Origin: Enterobacter cloacae complex sp. R_G8
GTDB taxonomy: Bacteria; Pseudomonadota; Gammaproteobacteria; Enterobacterales; Enterobacteriaceae
Direction of reading: 5' to 3'
Assembly: GCF_024599795.1 (NCBI RefSeq)
Contig: NZ_CP102246.1
Coordinates: 868,001 to 932,000 of the forward strand
Length of the DNA: 64,000 nt
In this document: one piece after another, positions 47,384 through 56,981 of the stretch
How the letters are laid out: each line of letters begins with the position of its first letter
Numbering within the stretch: position 1 is the stretch's first letter
Notes under the pieces: generated by a model
Database searches by the model: none
What the model was told of the DNA's origin: nothing
The model's input: the letters and a program-made list of their open reading frames with translations, nothing else
Program-made: the position numbers and the translations under genes

Positions 47384-49456
47384 ATGACAGTGAAATTTAA
47401 AACGGTTATCACCAAAGCCGGTGCAGAAAAACTGGCTGCAGCAACCGTCCCCAACGGGAAGAAAGTGAACTTCACCGCAATGGCGGTCGGCGACGGCGGC
47501 GGTGCGTTGCCCGTTCCGGATGCCAGCCAGACAAAGCTGGTGAATGAAGTCTGGCGCCACGCGCTGAACAAAATCAGCCAGGACAAGAAGAACAAAAACT
47601 ACGTTGTGGCGGAGCTGCTGATCCCGCCAGAAGTGGGTGGTTTCTGGATGCGTGAGATGGGCCTTTATGACGATACCGGGACGCTGATTGCCGTCGGGAA
47701 TATGGCTGAAAGCTATAAGCCCGCGCTGGCGGAGGGGTCAGGACGCGCGCAGACGCTTCGCATGGTTATCATGGTGAGCGATATTTCCTCCGTCGAGTTG
47801 ACGATTGACACCTCAACGGTAATGGCCACGCAGGAATACGTCGACGGGAAGCTCGCGGAGCACGAGCAGTCGCGTCGCCATCCGGACGCGACCCTTGCTG
47901 CGAAGGGCTTTACACAGCTCAGTAGCGCCATTGACAGCGCCTCCGAGGTGCTCGCTGCAACGCCGAAAGCGGTGAAGGCGGCGTACGACCTGGCGAACGG
48001 GAAATATACCGCAGCGGATGCAACCACGGCGCGTAAGGGGATTGTTCAGCTGAGTAGTGCCACTGACAGTGTGTCTGAGGTGCTGGCGGCAACGCCGAAG
48101 GCGGTGAAGACTGCGTACGATCTGGCAAACGCCAAGTACACCGCGGTAGATGCCACTACGGCGCGTAAGGGGCTTGTCCAGCTCAGCAGTGCGATTGACA
48201 GTGTGTCGGAGGTGCTGGCAGCGACGCCGAAGGCGGTGAAGGCTGCGTATGATTTGGCGAACGGGAAGTATACGGCAGCAGATGCAACGACGACGCAAAA
48301 GGGCATCGTCCAGCTCAGCAGTGCAACGGACAGCACGTCTGAGACGTTAGCGGCAACAGCAAAATCGGTTAAGGCAGCCAATGATAATGCCAACGGGCGA
48401 GTACCGTCTGGGCGAAAGGTGAATGGCCGCGCGTTAACTGGCGACATTAATGTTACTTCACAGGATATTTTTAACGGTCAGGCGGCAGGGATTGGTAATG
48501 CAGAAGATCTGAATGCCTATACCACACCTGGGCTGTATTACCAGCCAGCGAATGCGCAGGCGCAAACCGGTAAAAACTACCCTGAAGCAAATGCCGGTTC
48601 CCTTGAAGTATATAAACATGCCGGTGTTACACAAATTTATCGGATTTATAATAATTCTCGCACTTACATTCGTACCCTCTACAGCGGTACCTGGTCGGCC
48701 TGGATAAAACAGTATGACGCGGCCAATAAACCCACGGCGATAGATGTTAGTGCCATCCCCCTGGCGGGTAGCACCGCTGTAAATGGGGTGGTAAGAAACT
48801 CAGCTGAATTTCAAAGTATTTCAGCCAATAACTATCGCATGGTATATGGCAACTACGGTGCATTTTGGCGGCAGGATGGTAGTAATTTATATCTCATGCT
48901 GACCAACAGCGGTGATCAGTACGGAAGTTATAACGGCCTTCGTCCTTTAGCCGTGAGCTTGTCTTCTGGTGATGTAACCATGGGTAAGCTGAACTTAACC
49001 AACTTTCAGTTTTTTGACGCGCGCTATTACACTAAAACGCAATCAGATGCGGGTTATATGGCGAAAACGGGCGCATATACCAAAGCTGAAAGCGACGGGC
49101 GTTTCCAGCCTAAAGGGAGTTATACACCTGCAGGGCAGGCCTATACAAAAGCGGAGAGCGATGCTCGGTATCAAAAATTAAACACTGCATCAAAGGCGGC
49201 TAACGGTTGGTATAAAGACACTAATACCGGTATCATTTTTCAGTGGGGTAGAAACGGATCCACTGGAGTAGGAAATGCCTCTGTAATTTTCCCGATTGCT
49301 TTTCCTAATGCATGTTTGAATGTTCAAAACTCTTGGGTTAGAGGAGCTGATAATCCGGGAACAAAACCATGGGGTTTTGTCTCGAGTTTTAACAACACAT
49401 CAGCGAGTGTGTCCAGTGATGCATCAGGTTCATACTGGTTTGCAATAGGGTATTAA
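47384..49456 (+). CDS. H: Tail fibre H
   Basis: A 690-residue receptor-binding fibre. The N-terminal about 160 residues match the P2 gpH baseplate-attachment domain (DUF3751-like, FKTVITKAGAEKLAAATVPN). Four 44-residue repeats (about 174-340) with KGIVQLSSATDS cores form the shaft. The distal part, with TKTQSDAGYMAKTGAYTKAE and a C-terminal tip from about 600, is AT-richer than the head-proximal half. That shift, continuing through G, indicates exchange of the host-range module. It sets the killing spectrum of the particle. Confidence 0.93.
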   Translation: MTVKFKTVITKAGAEKLAAATVPNGKKVNFTAMAVGDGGGALPVPDASQTKLVNEVWRHALNKISQDKKNKNYVVAELLIPPEVGGFWMREMGLYDDTGTLIAVGNMAESYKPALAEGSGRAQTLRMVIMVSDISSVELTIDTSTVMATQEYVDGKLAEHEQSRRHPDATLAAKGFTQLSSAIDSASEVLAATPKAVKAAYDLANGKYTAADATTARKGIVQLSSATDSVSEVLAATPKAVKTAYDLANAKYTAVDATTARKGLVQLSSAIDSVSEVLAATPKAVKAAYDLANGKYTAADATTTQKGIVQLSSATDSTSETLAATAKSVKAANDNANGRVPSGRKVNGRALTGDINVTSQDIFNGQAAGIGNAEDLNAYTTPGLYYQPANAQAQTGKNYPEANAGSLEVYKHAGVTQIYRIYNNSRTYIRTLYSGTWSAWIKQYDAANKPTAIDVSAIPLAGSTAVNGVVRNSAEFQSISANNYRMVYGNYGAFWRQDGSNLYLMLTNSGDQYGSYNGLRPLAVSLSSGDVTMGKLNLTNFQFFDARYYTKTQSDAGYMAKTGAYTKAESDGRFQPKGSYTPAGQAYTKAESDARYQKLNTASKAANGWYKDTNTGIIFQWGRNGSTGVGNASVIFPIAFPNACLNVQNSWVRGADNPGTKPWGFVSSFNNTSASVSSDASGSYWFAIGY
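47903..48430 (+). repeat. Four 132-bp tandem repeats inside the tail fibre gene
   Basis: Repeat units start at 47903, 48035, 48167 and 48299, exactly 132 bases (44 codons) apart. They encode KG-VQLSSA-DS-SE-LAATPKAVK-AYDLANGKYTA units of the phage fibre repeat type. Copy number could vary by slippage and alter fibre length. Confidence 0.9.
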
Positions 49457-49457
49457 T

Positions 49458-49874
49458 ATGAATGATAAATACTATTACAGCGCAAAAACTAATGCTTTTT
49501 ATCCCTCTTTGCTTATTCCTGATTATATTAAGGCAGGTACATTACCAGATGATATTAAGGAAATCTCGACAGAATGGTATACCTATATTCTTAATTGTCA
49601 GGCAAGGGGGGAGGTGATTAGACCAAACGAATTCGGTCAGCCTGTGCCGTCAGAACCACCACCACCTACGCAACATGAGATGAGGGGGATTGTCGAGGAA
49701 AAAAAAGCACAAATAATGCGGGTGGTTAGTGAAAAAATAGCTGTTTTAAACGATGCGATAGAGCTCGGAATCAGCACCAAAGAAGAGGAAGCAGCACTCC
49801 CTGCATGGCGGAATTATCGTGTGCTGGTGAGCAGAGTTCGAACTGATAGCCCTGTATGGCCAGAAGAACCGTGA
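49458..49874 (+). CDS. G: Tail fibre assembly protein G
   Basis: A 138-residue chaperone of the Caudo_TAP family, specific to the adjacent fibre tip. The start resembles DKYYYSAKTNAFYPSLLIPD and the C-terminal half AIELGISTKEEEAALPAWRN then YRVLVSRV is the conserved part. It starts two bases after H. It is AT-rich, like the fibre tip, consistent with co-transfer. Confidence 0.92.
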   Translation: MNDKYYYSAKTNAFYPSLLIPDYIKAGTLPDDIKEISTEWYTYILNCQARGEVIRPNEFGQPVPSEPPPPTQHEMRGIVEEKKAQIMRVVSEKIAVLNDAIELGISTKEEEAALPAWRNYRVLVSRVRTDSPVWPEEP

Positions 49875-50262
49875 TAGTAGCCCCCCCCATGGGGGGATCT
49901 CACGTTACGATAATTATTTTTAAGCTTGATTTACACTTGATTTTATTAGCGGCGTGCTTTTTATATTAATTGAGGTTATTCACTTTTAAGTGTTATTTCG
50001 GAATTAAGTTTTTGGTAACCGATTTCCATATCTAGTTAGATGGTATATATGTGAACGATAAAAATTCATTGCATTTAAAAGGTCAACATAATGGATTTTA
50101 TTAATGTCCATAATCCCCGTAACACTATTGTGGCTCAACAGAGTTTTTATATATTCGCTGGTGAATAGATTGTTGTGTTATGTGCAAACGAACTCAGTTA
50201 TATAGAGCATAAACCGCTGATGCAAGAGAATAGATGCTCCACTAAACCACGGAGTTAAACGG
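49875..50262. other. AT-rich gap between G and FI with a GC palindrome
   Basis: 388 bases without a normal gene. The run CCCCCCATGGGGGG (49883-49896) could act as a terminator for the fibre operon. A 25-codon frame (50091-50168, MDFINVHNPRNTIVAQQSFY) follows an AAAAGG site but has no recognised homologue. In P2 this place holds Z/fun and the FI promoter, and related phages carry lysogenic-conversion genes here. The gap may be what is left of such cargo plus the FI promoter. Confidence 0.6.
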
Positions 50263-51456
50263 ATGGGCGACTATCACCACGGCGTGGAAGTCATCGAAAT
50301 CAACGATGGCACACGCACCATTTCCACCGTCTCGACGGCAATCATCGGTATGGTCTGTACGGCCAGCGATGCTGACGAACAGACATTCCCTCTTAACGAG
50401 CCTGTGCTCATTACCAATGTACAATCCGCGATTGCGAAAGCCGGGAAAACAGGCACGCTGTCCGCTTCCCTTCAGGCGATTGCCGATCAGTGTAAACCGG
50501 TTGTCGTTGTTGTTCGCGTGGCCGAAGGTGTCGATAACCCGGACGACCCGGAAGCCGCACAGAAAGAAACCATTTCTAACATCATCGGTACCACCGATGA
50601 AAACGGCAAATACACCGGTCTGAAGGCACTTCTCACCGCGAAAACGGTGACCGGCGTTAAACCACGCATTCTTGGTGTACCGGGTCTGGATTCGCAGGAA
50701 GTGGCGACCGCGCTGGCAGCGACGTGTCAGAGCCTGCGTGCGTTTGGCTATGTCAGCGCATGGGGCTGTAAAACCATTCCTGAGGCGATCAACTATCGCA
50801 AAAACTTCAGCCAGCGTGAGCTGATGGTTATTCACCCGGATTTCCTGGCGTGGGATACCACGACGAACGCCACCAAAACGGCCTGGGCGACCGCACGCGC
50901 ACTTGGTCTGCGCGCCAAGATTGACCAGACTACCGGCTGGCATAAAACCCTGTCCAACGTCGGTGTTAACGGCGTCACCGGGGTGAGCGCTTCTGTCTCC
51001 TGGGACCTGCAGGAACAGGCCACCGATGCCAACCTGCTTAACCAGGCGGGCGTGACTACGCTGATTCGCAATGACAGTTTCAAATTCTGGGGCAACCGTA
51101 CCTGCTCTGACGATCCGTTATTCCTGTTTGAAAACTACACCCGTACCGCGCAGGTACTGGCCGACACCATGGCGGAAGCGCACGCATGGGCGATGGATAA
51201 ACCCATTACCCCAACGCTTATCCGCGACATCATTTCCGGTATCAATGCCAAATTCCGCGAGCTGAAAACCAACGGCTACATCGTTGACGGCTCCTGCTGG
51301 TATGACCCGGAATCGAATGACGTGTCGACCCTCAAAGCGGGGAAACTGTATATCGATTACGACTACACCCCTGTTCCGCCGCTGGAGAATCTGACCCTGC
51401 GCCAGCGCATCACCGATACCTATCTGGCAGACCTGTCAGATTCGGTTAACAGCTAA
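50263..51456 (+). CDS. FI: Tail sheath FI
   Basis: Contractile sheath protein of 397 residues (P2 gpFI, 396): YHHGVEVIEINDGTRTISTV and the conserved C-terminal sheath core ending LTLRQRITDTYLADLSDSVN. An intact sheath gene means the tail can contract. Confidence 0.96.
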   Translation: MGDYHHGVEVIEINDGTRTISTVSTAIIGMVCTASDADEQTFPLNEPVLITNVQSAIAKAGKTGTLSASLQAIADQCKPVVVVVRVAEGVDNPDDPEAAQKETISNIIGTTDENGKYTGLKALLTAKTVTGVKPRILGVPGLDSQEVATALAATCQSLRAFGYVSAWGCKTIPEAINYRKNFSQRELMVIHPDFLAWDTTTNATKTAWATARALGLRAKIDQTTGWHKTLSNVGVNGVTGVSASVSWDLQEQATDANLLNQAGVTTLIRNDSFKFWGNRTCSDDPLFLFENYTRTAQVLADTMAEAHAWAMDKPITPTLIRDIISGINAKFRELKTNGYIVDGSCWYDPESNDVSTLKAGKLYIDYDYTPVPPLENLTLRQRITDTYLADLSDSVNS

Positions 51457-51467
51457 GGAGCTGCAGC

Positions 51468-51986
51468 ATGGCGTTACCACGCAAACTTAAATATCTGAAT
51501 ATGTTCAACGATGGCCTGAGCTATATGGGCGTTGTTGAGTCTGTCACCTTACCGAAGCTCACCCGCAAGCTGGAGAAGTATCGCGGCGGCGGTATGCCGG
51601 GTTCGGTCTCTGTCGACCTCGGCCTGGACGATGATGCCATGGCGCTGGAGTGGACCATTGGTGGTCTGCCGGACGTTGCACTGTGGGCGCAGTATGCCTC
51701 GCCAGGCGCGGACAGCGTGCCGCTGCGTTTTACCGGTTCCTTCCAGCGTGACGATACCGGCGAAATCTCTGCGGTGGAGATCGTGATGCGTGGCCGTCAC
51801 AAAGAGTTTGACGGCGGCGAGAACAAGCAGGGCGAAAGCGGCACGACCAAGATGTCCACCGAGTGCGCTTACTACCAGCTCACTATCGATGGCAAAGAGG
51901 TTATCGAGATTGACATCATCAACATGGTGCTGAAAGTCGACGGCGTCGATCGTCTGGCGGAACACCGTAAGGCCATCGGCCTGTAA
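51468..51986 (+). CDS. FII: Tail tube FII
   Basis: A 172-residue inner tube protein (P2 gpFII). MALPRKLKYLNMFNDGLSYM and VSVDLGLDDDAMALEWTIGG are conserved. It follows the sheath gene by 11 bases with a good AAGGAG site. Confidence 0.96.
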   Translation: MALPRKLKYLNMFNDGLSYMGVVESVTLPKLTRKLEKYRGGGMPGSVSVDLGLDDDAMALEWTIGGLPDVALWAQYASPGADSVPLRFTGSFQRDDTGEISAVEIVMRGRHKEFDGGENKQGESGTTKMSTECAYYQLTIDGKEVIEIDIINMVLKVDGVDRLAEHRKAIGL

Positions 51987-52041
51987 CCCTTAACCGGCCG
52001 CAGCTGCTGGCCGGTTACTTACCCTTTTTGAGAGTAACGAA

Positions 52042-52350
52042 ATGGAAAATATCAACGAGACTGTTATCAACGAAAGCGAAAACCCAAACACCGTCACGCT
52101 TGATAGCCCCGTTCTGCGCGGCGAGCATAAAATCGAAAAAGTGACCGTCGCAAAACCCAATGCGGGCACCCTGCGTGGCGTATCGCTGGCGTCGCTGGCG
52201 CAATCCGACGTGGATGCCCTGATTAAGGTGCTGCCGCGAATGACCTCTCCGGCGTTGACCGAACATGAGATTGCACGTCTGGATGCCTCCGACCTGCTCT
52301 CTTTTGCCGGTAAGGTGGTCGGTTTTTTGTCACCGACTTCGGCTCGCTGA
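52042..52350 (+). CDS. E: Tail protein E
   Basis: A 102-residue tail-assembly chaperone (P2 gpE). It contains the slippery sequence T TTT TTG at 52323-52329 near its end. Without slippage it ends GFLSPTSAR. Confidence 0.93.
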   Translation: MENINETVINESENPNTVTLDSPVLRGEHKIEKVTVAKPNAGTLRGVSLASLAQSDVDALIKVLPRMTSPALTEHEIARLDASDLLSFAGKVVGFLSPTSAR

Positions 52351-52502
52351 AATTTCCTGAAAACCTGTCGGTCGACGATCTGATGGCGGATATCGCGGTG
52401 ATTTTTCACTGGCCGCCGTCAGAGCTGTACCCCCTGAGCGTGACCGAACTCCTCATATGGCGCGAAAAGGCGCTGCAGCGAAGCGGAAACCACCATGAGT
52501 AA
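52042..52502 (+). CDS. E': E+E' product by -1 ribosomal frameshift
   Basis: A -1 shift at T TTT TTG (52323-52329) continues the frame as FVTDFGSLKFPENLSVDDLM to the stop at 52500-52502, which overlaps the start of T. The extended protein has about 153 residues. P2 E/E' and lambda G/GT use the same device to make two tail-assembly chaperones in fixed ratio. The P2 heptamer is the same. Confidence 0.88.
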
Positions 52503-54942
52503 TAATGTCAGACTTCAGGCGCTGCTGGATGCAGTCGCCAGGGCAAGCCGACCGCTCAAAGCTATCCACAATGCCAGTCTCTCTCTTGAGGGAGAGATCG
52601 GTGAATCGCAGGCGGCGCTGCGCGCGCTCGATGAGCAGGCGGCCCGCGTCGATGGATTCAGAAAAACAAGCAGTCAGCTCACCATGACGGGGCAGGCGCT
52701 TGCCATGGCGAAACAACAGACGGCGGCACTGGCGCGTGAACTGAAAAACACGCAAAACCCCACCCGGGAGCAGAACGATGCGCTGACGGCAGCCCGCCAG
52801 TCTGCCGCCGCCCTGAAGCTTGAGTACAACACTCTGCGCCAGTCCGTCCAGCGCCAGCGCGGCGAACTGGCGCAGGCGGGGATTAACACCCGTACCCTGG
52901 CAGCAGATGAACGTCGTTTAAGAAAGAGCATCGGCGAAAAAACGCAGCAGCTCAACGGACAACGAGAGGCACTCGCCCGGGTTAATCAGCAGCAGGAGCG
53001 GCTCAATGCCGTTCAGCGTCGCTACGAATCCGGCAAACGTGTTGCCACGCGCGTGCATCAGATCGCTGGCGCAGGCGTGAGCATGGCAAAGACGGGCGTT
53101 GACCAGATGTCCCGGTTTATGGCGCCGGGTATCAGTGCTGAAAAGCAGATGTCTGCTATTCAGGCCAGTCTTGGTCTGGAGAAGGGGGATGTCAGGCTTG
53201 AGGCTATTCGCCAGCAGGCGCGGGACGTCAGTGCCGGTACGGGAACCTCAACGGAGGCGGTCACCCGGGCGCAGACCGAGCTGGTTCGTTCAGGATATGA
53301 CGCCGAGGGTGTGCTTGCAGCCACGCTTCCTGCGGTCAATCTCAGCCTTGCGGGAAATGTCGATGCCGCAAACGCCGCTGACATCATCAGCAATGCACAG
53401 ACCGCGTTCAACCTGGCCAATACCGATGCTGGGCGTGTCGCAGACGTGCTGACCCGCGGATTTACCTCCTCTCACACCAGCCTTACCGAGCTGGGTGCTG
53501 CCGTGGCCTCTGTCGCGCCAATTGCCAGCGGCGCTGGCGTGAGCCTTGAAGATACGACCGCGCTGCTTGGCATTCTGATGGAAAAGGGGATGAAAGGGAG
53601 CACGGCTGGCGCCGGGGTCGGCGCTGTGCTGAGCCATCTGCAGATGCAGAACGGTCAGGGTTCTGCCGCGCTGGGTGAACTGAACGTACAGACCCATGAT
53701 GTACAAGGCAATCTGCTGCCTGCGGAGCAGATCCTCAAAGCCCTCTCCGCATCCTTTGAAAAGAGCCAACTCGGTACCGCGCAGCAGATGGCGTACCTGA
53801 AGACCATTTTCGGTCAGGAAAACGCGCAAGGCGCTGCGGTACTGGTCTCCGCCGCGGGTAATGGAACGCTGTCTGAGAAACGTCAGCAGCTCCAGGGGGC
53901 AAAGGGCAGTACCGCGCGGGTAGCTGCCGTTCAGTCCGATAACCTTGCCGGTGATATAGGCAAGCTTCAGGCGGTGTGGAACGGCCTGAAGATGGATGTA
54001 TTTGATAAGGCGGATGGCGCCCTGCGTACCCTGACCACCACCGCGACCGGGTGGATCAGTACGCTCTCTCTGTGGGTGAATGCCAACCCCGCACTGACGC
54101 AAGGCCTGGTCGGGGTTATCGTCGGCGCGCAGGCGTTTGCCGGCATAGTGGGCGGGCTGGGCACGGTCGTTGCGCCGATGGTGACCGGCCTGAACCTGGT
54201 CATTACCGCCGCCGGGATGTTAGGCACCGCCTTCAGCGTGGTCGGCGGTAGCATCATGGCGATCCTGGGTGCACTCAGCTGGCCCATCATTGCCATTGGT
54301 GCGGCGATTGCGGCGGGTGCATTACTGATTTTTAAATACTGGGAACCTGTCAGCGCCTTCTTTACCGGGGTGATGGAAGGGCTTTCTGTGGCCTTTGCTC
54401 CACTGGGCGAGCTGTTTTCTCCACTTCTGCAGGCGTTTGGTTTCATCTCAGAGAAGCTGGGCGGGATCTGGCAGTGGTTTACTGACCTGATTACGCCAAT
54501 CAAAGCGACTCAGGAAACGCTCGACAGTTGCAAAAACGCGGGGGTGATGTTCGGTCAGATGCTCGGGGAGGCGTTGATGGCACCGCTTAATCTGTTCAAC
54601 ACTCTGAGCAGCAAGGCGACCTGGCTACTGGATAAACTCGGTCTTATCAAAACAGAGTCGGATAACATCGAGCCCGCTGCGGCTAACGCAGGGGCGGCTT
54701 CCTCTGCGCCGGGCAGTGCGTATATTCCGCCGACATCGACCTATGGTGGCTATCTGAAGTATCAGCCAGCGCTGGCCACTGGCGGACGCTCTTATGTCGA
54801 TCAGAGCAGGAGCGAATATCACTTCACGCTGCAGGGTGACATGACCTCCGGCGCGGACCTCAGCCGCCAAATTCAGGATGCCCTGGACAGCAGAGAGAAT
54901 CAGAGAGCGGCGAACCAGCGATCGCGCTTTATGTATGAGTAA
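52495..54942 (+). CDS. T: Tape-measure protein T
   Basis: An 815-residue tail-length ruler, about the length of P2 gpT, so the tail should have P2 length. It has long N-terminal coiled coils (about 20-170), the PhageMin_Tail core (about 190-430, SAEKQMSAIQASLGLEKGDV) and hydrophobic segments at about 540-620. The start overlaps the E' end (ATGAGTAA). Confidence 0.95.
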   Translation: MSNNVRLQALLDAVARASRPLKAIHNASLSLEGEIGESQAALRALDEQAARVDGFRKTSSQLTMTGQALAMAKQQTAALARELKNTQNPTREQNDALTAARQSAAALKLEYNTLRQSVQRQRGELAQAGINTRTLAADERRLRKSIGEKTQQLNGQREALARVNQQQERLNAVQRRYESGKRVATRVHQIAGAGVSMAKTGVDQMSRFMAPGISAEKQMSAIQASLGLEKGDVRLEAIRQQARDVSAGTGTSTEAVTRAQTELVRSGYDAEGVLAATLPAVNLSLAGNVDAANAADIISNAQTAFNLANTDAGRVADVLTRGFTSSHTSLTELGAAVASVAPIASGAGVSLEDTTALLGILMEKGMKGSTAGAGVGAVLSHLQMQNGQGSAALGELNVQTHDVQGNLLPAEQILKALSASFEKSQLGTAQQMAYLKTIFGQENAQGAAVLVSAAGNGTLSEKRQQLQGAKGSTARVAAVQSDNLAGDIGKLQAVWNGLKMDVFDKADGALRTLTTTATGWISTLSLWVNANPALTQGLVGVIVGAQAFAGIVGGLGTVVAPMVTGLNLVITAAGMLGTAFSVVGGSIMAILGALSWPIIAIGAAIAAGALLIFKYWEPVSAFFTGVMEGLSVAFAPLGELFSPLLQAFGFISEKLGGIWQWFTDLITPIKATQETLDSCKNAGVMFGQMLGEALMAPLNLFNTLSSKATWLLDKLGLIKTESDNIEPAAANAGAASSAPGSAYIPPTSTYGGYLKYQPALATGGRSYVDQSRSEYHFTLQGDMTSGADLSRQIQDALDSRENQRAANQRSRFMYE

Positions 54943-54953
54943 GGAGAGAGAAA

Positions 54954-55418
54954 ATGTTAATGGTGCTGGGGCTGTTTGTCTTTGAGCGACGAACCTTGCC
55001 GTATCAGTCAATGCAGTTTTCAAAGGATTACCGCTGGGCCTCTAACGATCGCATCGGGAAGCCCAAAGCCTGGCAGTATCTGGGTGAGGGCGATACATCC
55101 CATACGCTCTCCGGAACGCTTTATCCTGAAATTACCGGAGGGCGATTGTCCCTCAAAGCCATCGAACTGATGGCGAATGAGGGGCGGGCCTGGCCGCTGA
55201 TTGACGGGACGGGCATTATCCATGGCATGTTTGTGATTGATAAGGTCACGCACACCCATACGGATTTTTACAGCGATGGTACGGCGCGTAAAATTGATTT
55301 TACGCTTTCGCTGAAGCGCGTTGATGAATCGCTGATGGCGATGTTTGGCGACCTGAGAACACAGGCTGAAGAGCTGGTGACCAGCGCGCGTACCGAAATC
55401 GGAGGGCTGCTGGGATGA
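54954..55418 (+). CDS. U: Tail protein U
   Basis: A 154-residue P2 gpU homologue (MLMVLGLFVFERRTLPYQSM, DRIGKPKAWQYLGEG). It works in tail assembly. The end overlaps D by four bases. Confidence 0.94.
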   Translation: MLMVLGLFVFERRTLPYQSMQFSKDYRWASNDRIGKPKAWQYLGEGDTSHTLSGTLYPEITGGRLSLKAIELMANEGRAWPLIDGTGIIHGMFVIDKVTHTHTDFYSDGTARKIDFTLSLKRVDESLMAMFGDLRTQAEELVTSARTEIGGLLG

Positions 55419-56560
55419 TCACGGAAATGAATGTCCGGGCGGGGGGGAAAATCGCCCCCGATTTTATGCTCAAGCTTAATGGCCGTGATATTACGCAAAA
55501 TTTTAGCCATCGCCTTATCCGCTTGACCATGACTGACAACCGAGGCCTGGAAGCCGATCAGGTGGACATTGAGCTGGATGATTCCGACGGTCTGTTAGAC
55601 CTGCCGGCTCGCGGCGCGTTTATTACTCTATGGCTGGGCTGGCAGGGCACCCCTCTGGAGCCGAAGGGGAATTTCACGGTCGATGATATTGAATTTCGGG
55701 GGGCGCCGGACCGGTTAACCATTCGTGGGCGCAGCGCCGATTTTCGTGGCAAGCTCAACGTTCGTCGCGAGCAGTCATGGCATGACACCACCCTCGGCGA
55801 AATTGTTGATACCATCGCGCAGCGCAACCAGCTTAGCGCCAGCGTGGCGGCGGAATTTTCATCCATAGCCATTGCGCATATCGACCAGACTCAGGAGTCC
55901 GATGCCGCGTTTCTCTCCCGCCTGGCTGAACGCAATGGCGCGTTTGTGGCCGTTAAGGAAGGGAAGGTGCTTTTCATGAAAGCGGGCGGCGCCGTGACGG
56001 CCAGCGGCAAACCGGTTCCGTTGAAGGTGATTGAACGCGCCGATGGCGATAAACACAGCTTTTCCATCGCCGATCGCGAAGCGTATTCCGGCGTGACGGC
56101 CAAATGGCTGCAAACGAGCGATCCTAAACAACAACACCCCAAGGTCAGCATCAATCGTCTGCCTCAGGCGGCAGCGACAGGTGCGTTACCTCATCCGGAT
56201 GCCGCAGCCGTATCCGGCAGCACGGAGCAAACGCCGCAGGAGACATTGGTTGGTGCCGCCGATAACGTCTTTGAGTTGACCACTATTTTTGCCTCCGAAG
56301 CGCAGGCACTCAGAGCGGCTGAAGCCAAATGGCGTGCTTTACAGCGCGGGGTGGTGAAATTTTCTATCCAGCTGGCGCTGGGGAAAGCTGACCTTTTTCC
56401 CGAAACCCCCCTTCAGGTAAAAGGCTTTAAGCGGGCGATTGACGAGCAAGCGTGGATCGTCAGCCGGGTCGTACACACCCTTGACGGAAGAGGCTTTACG
56501 ACGGAGGTGAATCTTGAACCTGACATTGCCGACGAAAAATTTTCCATCGAAAGCGAGTAG
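55415..56560 (+). CDS. D: Tail hub protein D
   Basis: A 381-residue baseplate hub (P2 gpD, gp27-like). GADQVDIELDDSD-like sequence with LPARGAFITLWLGWQG near residue 70 is family-typical. It sits above the spike V. It ends the tail operon. Confidence 0.94.
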   Translation: MITEMNVRAGGKIAPDFMLKLNGRDITQNFSHRLIRLTMTDNRGLEADQVDIELDDSDGLLDLPARGAFITLWLGWQGTPLEPKGNFTVDDIEFRGAPDRLTIRGRSADFRGKLNVRREQSWHDTTLGEIVDTIAQRNQLSASVAAEFSSIAIAHIDQTQESDAAFLSRLAERNGAFVAVKEGKVLFMKAGGAVTASGKPVPLKVIERADGDKHSFSIADREAYSGVTAKWLQTSDPKQQHPKVSINRLPQAAATGALPHPDAAAVSGSTEQTPQETLVGAADNVFELTTIFASEAQALRAAEAKWRALQRGVVKFSIQLALGKADLFPETPLQVKGFKRAIDEQAWIVSRVVHTLDGRGFTTEVNLEPDIADEKFSIESE

Positions 56561-56626
56561 TATGCTTTTAATTTTACGCCTTTGGGGTATTATTAATTCA
56601 CAAAAAGTGAATTAAACGGAGGCGGT

Positions 56627-56827
56627 ATGTTTCATTGTCCTAAATGTAAGCACTCGGCACATGCGCGAACCAGTCGCTATTTGAGTGAAAATACCAAAGA
56701 GCGTTATCACCAGTGTACCAACGTTGATTGCAGCTGTACGTTTGTCACCATGGAGTCTGTTGAGCGCCTGATTGCAGCCCCTGGCATGCCAGAGCGTGCC
56801 CGGGCGCCCTCGGTGAACCGCAGTTAG
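56627..56827 (+). CDS. ogr: Ogr/Delta late-gene activator
   Basis: A 66-residue zinc-finger activator (P2 Ogr, satellite P4 Delta). The metal ligands are in FHCPKCKHSAHART and YHQCTNVDCSCTF. It binds upstream of late promoters and contacts the RNA polymerase alpha subunit. Its survival means the tail and lysis genes can still be switched on. It lies last before attR, as in P2. Confidence 0.94.
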   Translation: MFHCPKCKHSAHARTSRYLSENTKERYHQCTNVDCSCTFVTMESVERLIAAPGMPERARAPSVNRS

Positions 56828-56844
56828 CGATCGCCGCATCAGTC

Positions 56845-56872
56845 AAAAAAACCGCCTCGTGCGGTTTTTTTT
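56845..56872 (+). terminator. Intrinsic terminator at the prophage right end
   Basis: AAAAAACCGC pairs with GCGGTTTTTT around CTCGT, followed by more T. It shields ileX and host genes from late prophage transcription. Confidence 0.92.
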
Positions 56873-56981
56873 ATCCCTGTAACAACTCAGCGATACCGCC
56901 ATTTCATCGCCACTGCAAATTGAGCCAACAAAAAAGCCACTCATGTGAGTGGCTTAATTATATGATACTAAAGCTAAAATT

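Noticed and set aside
47903..48430. Regular repeats resembling an array such as CRISPR
   Set aside because: The units are 132 bp, contiguous, in frame and encode a known phage fibre repeat, with no spacers.
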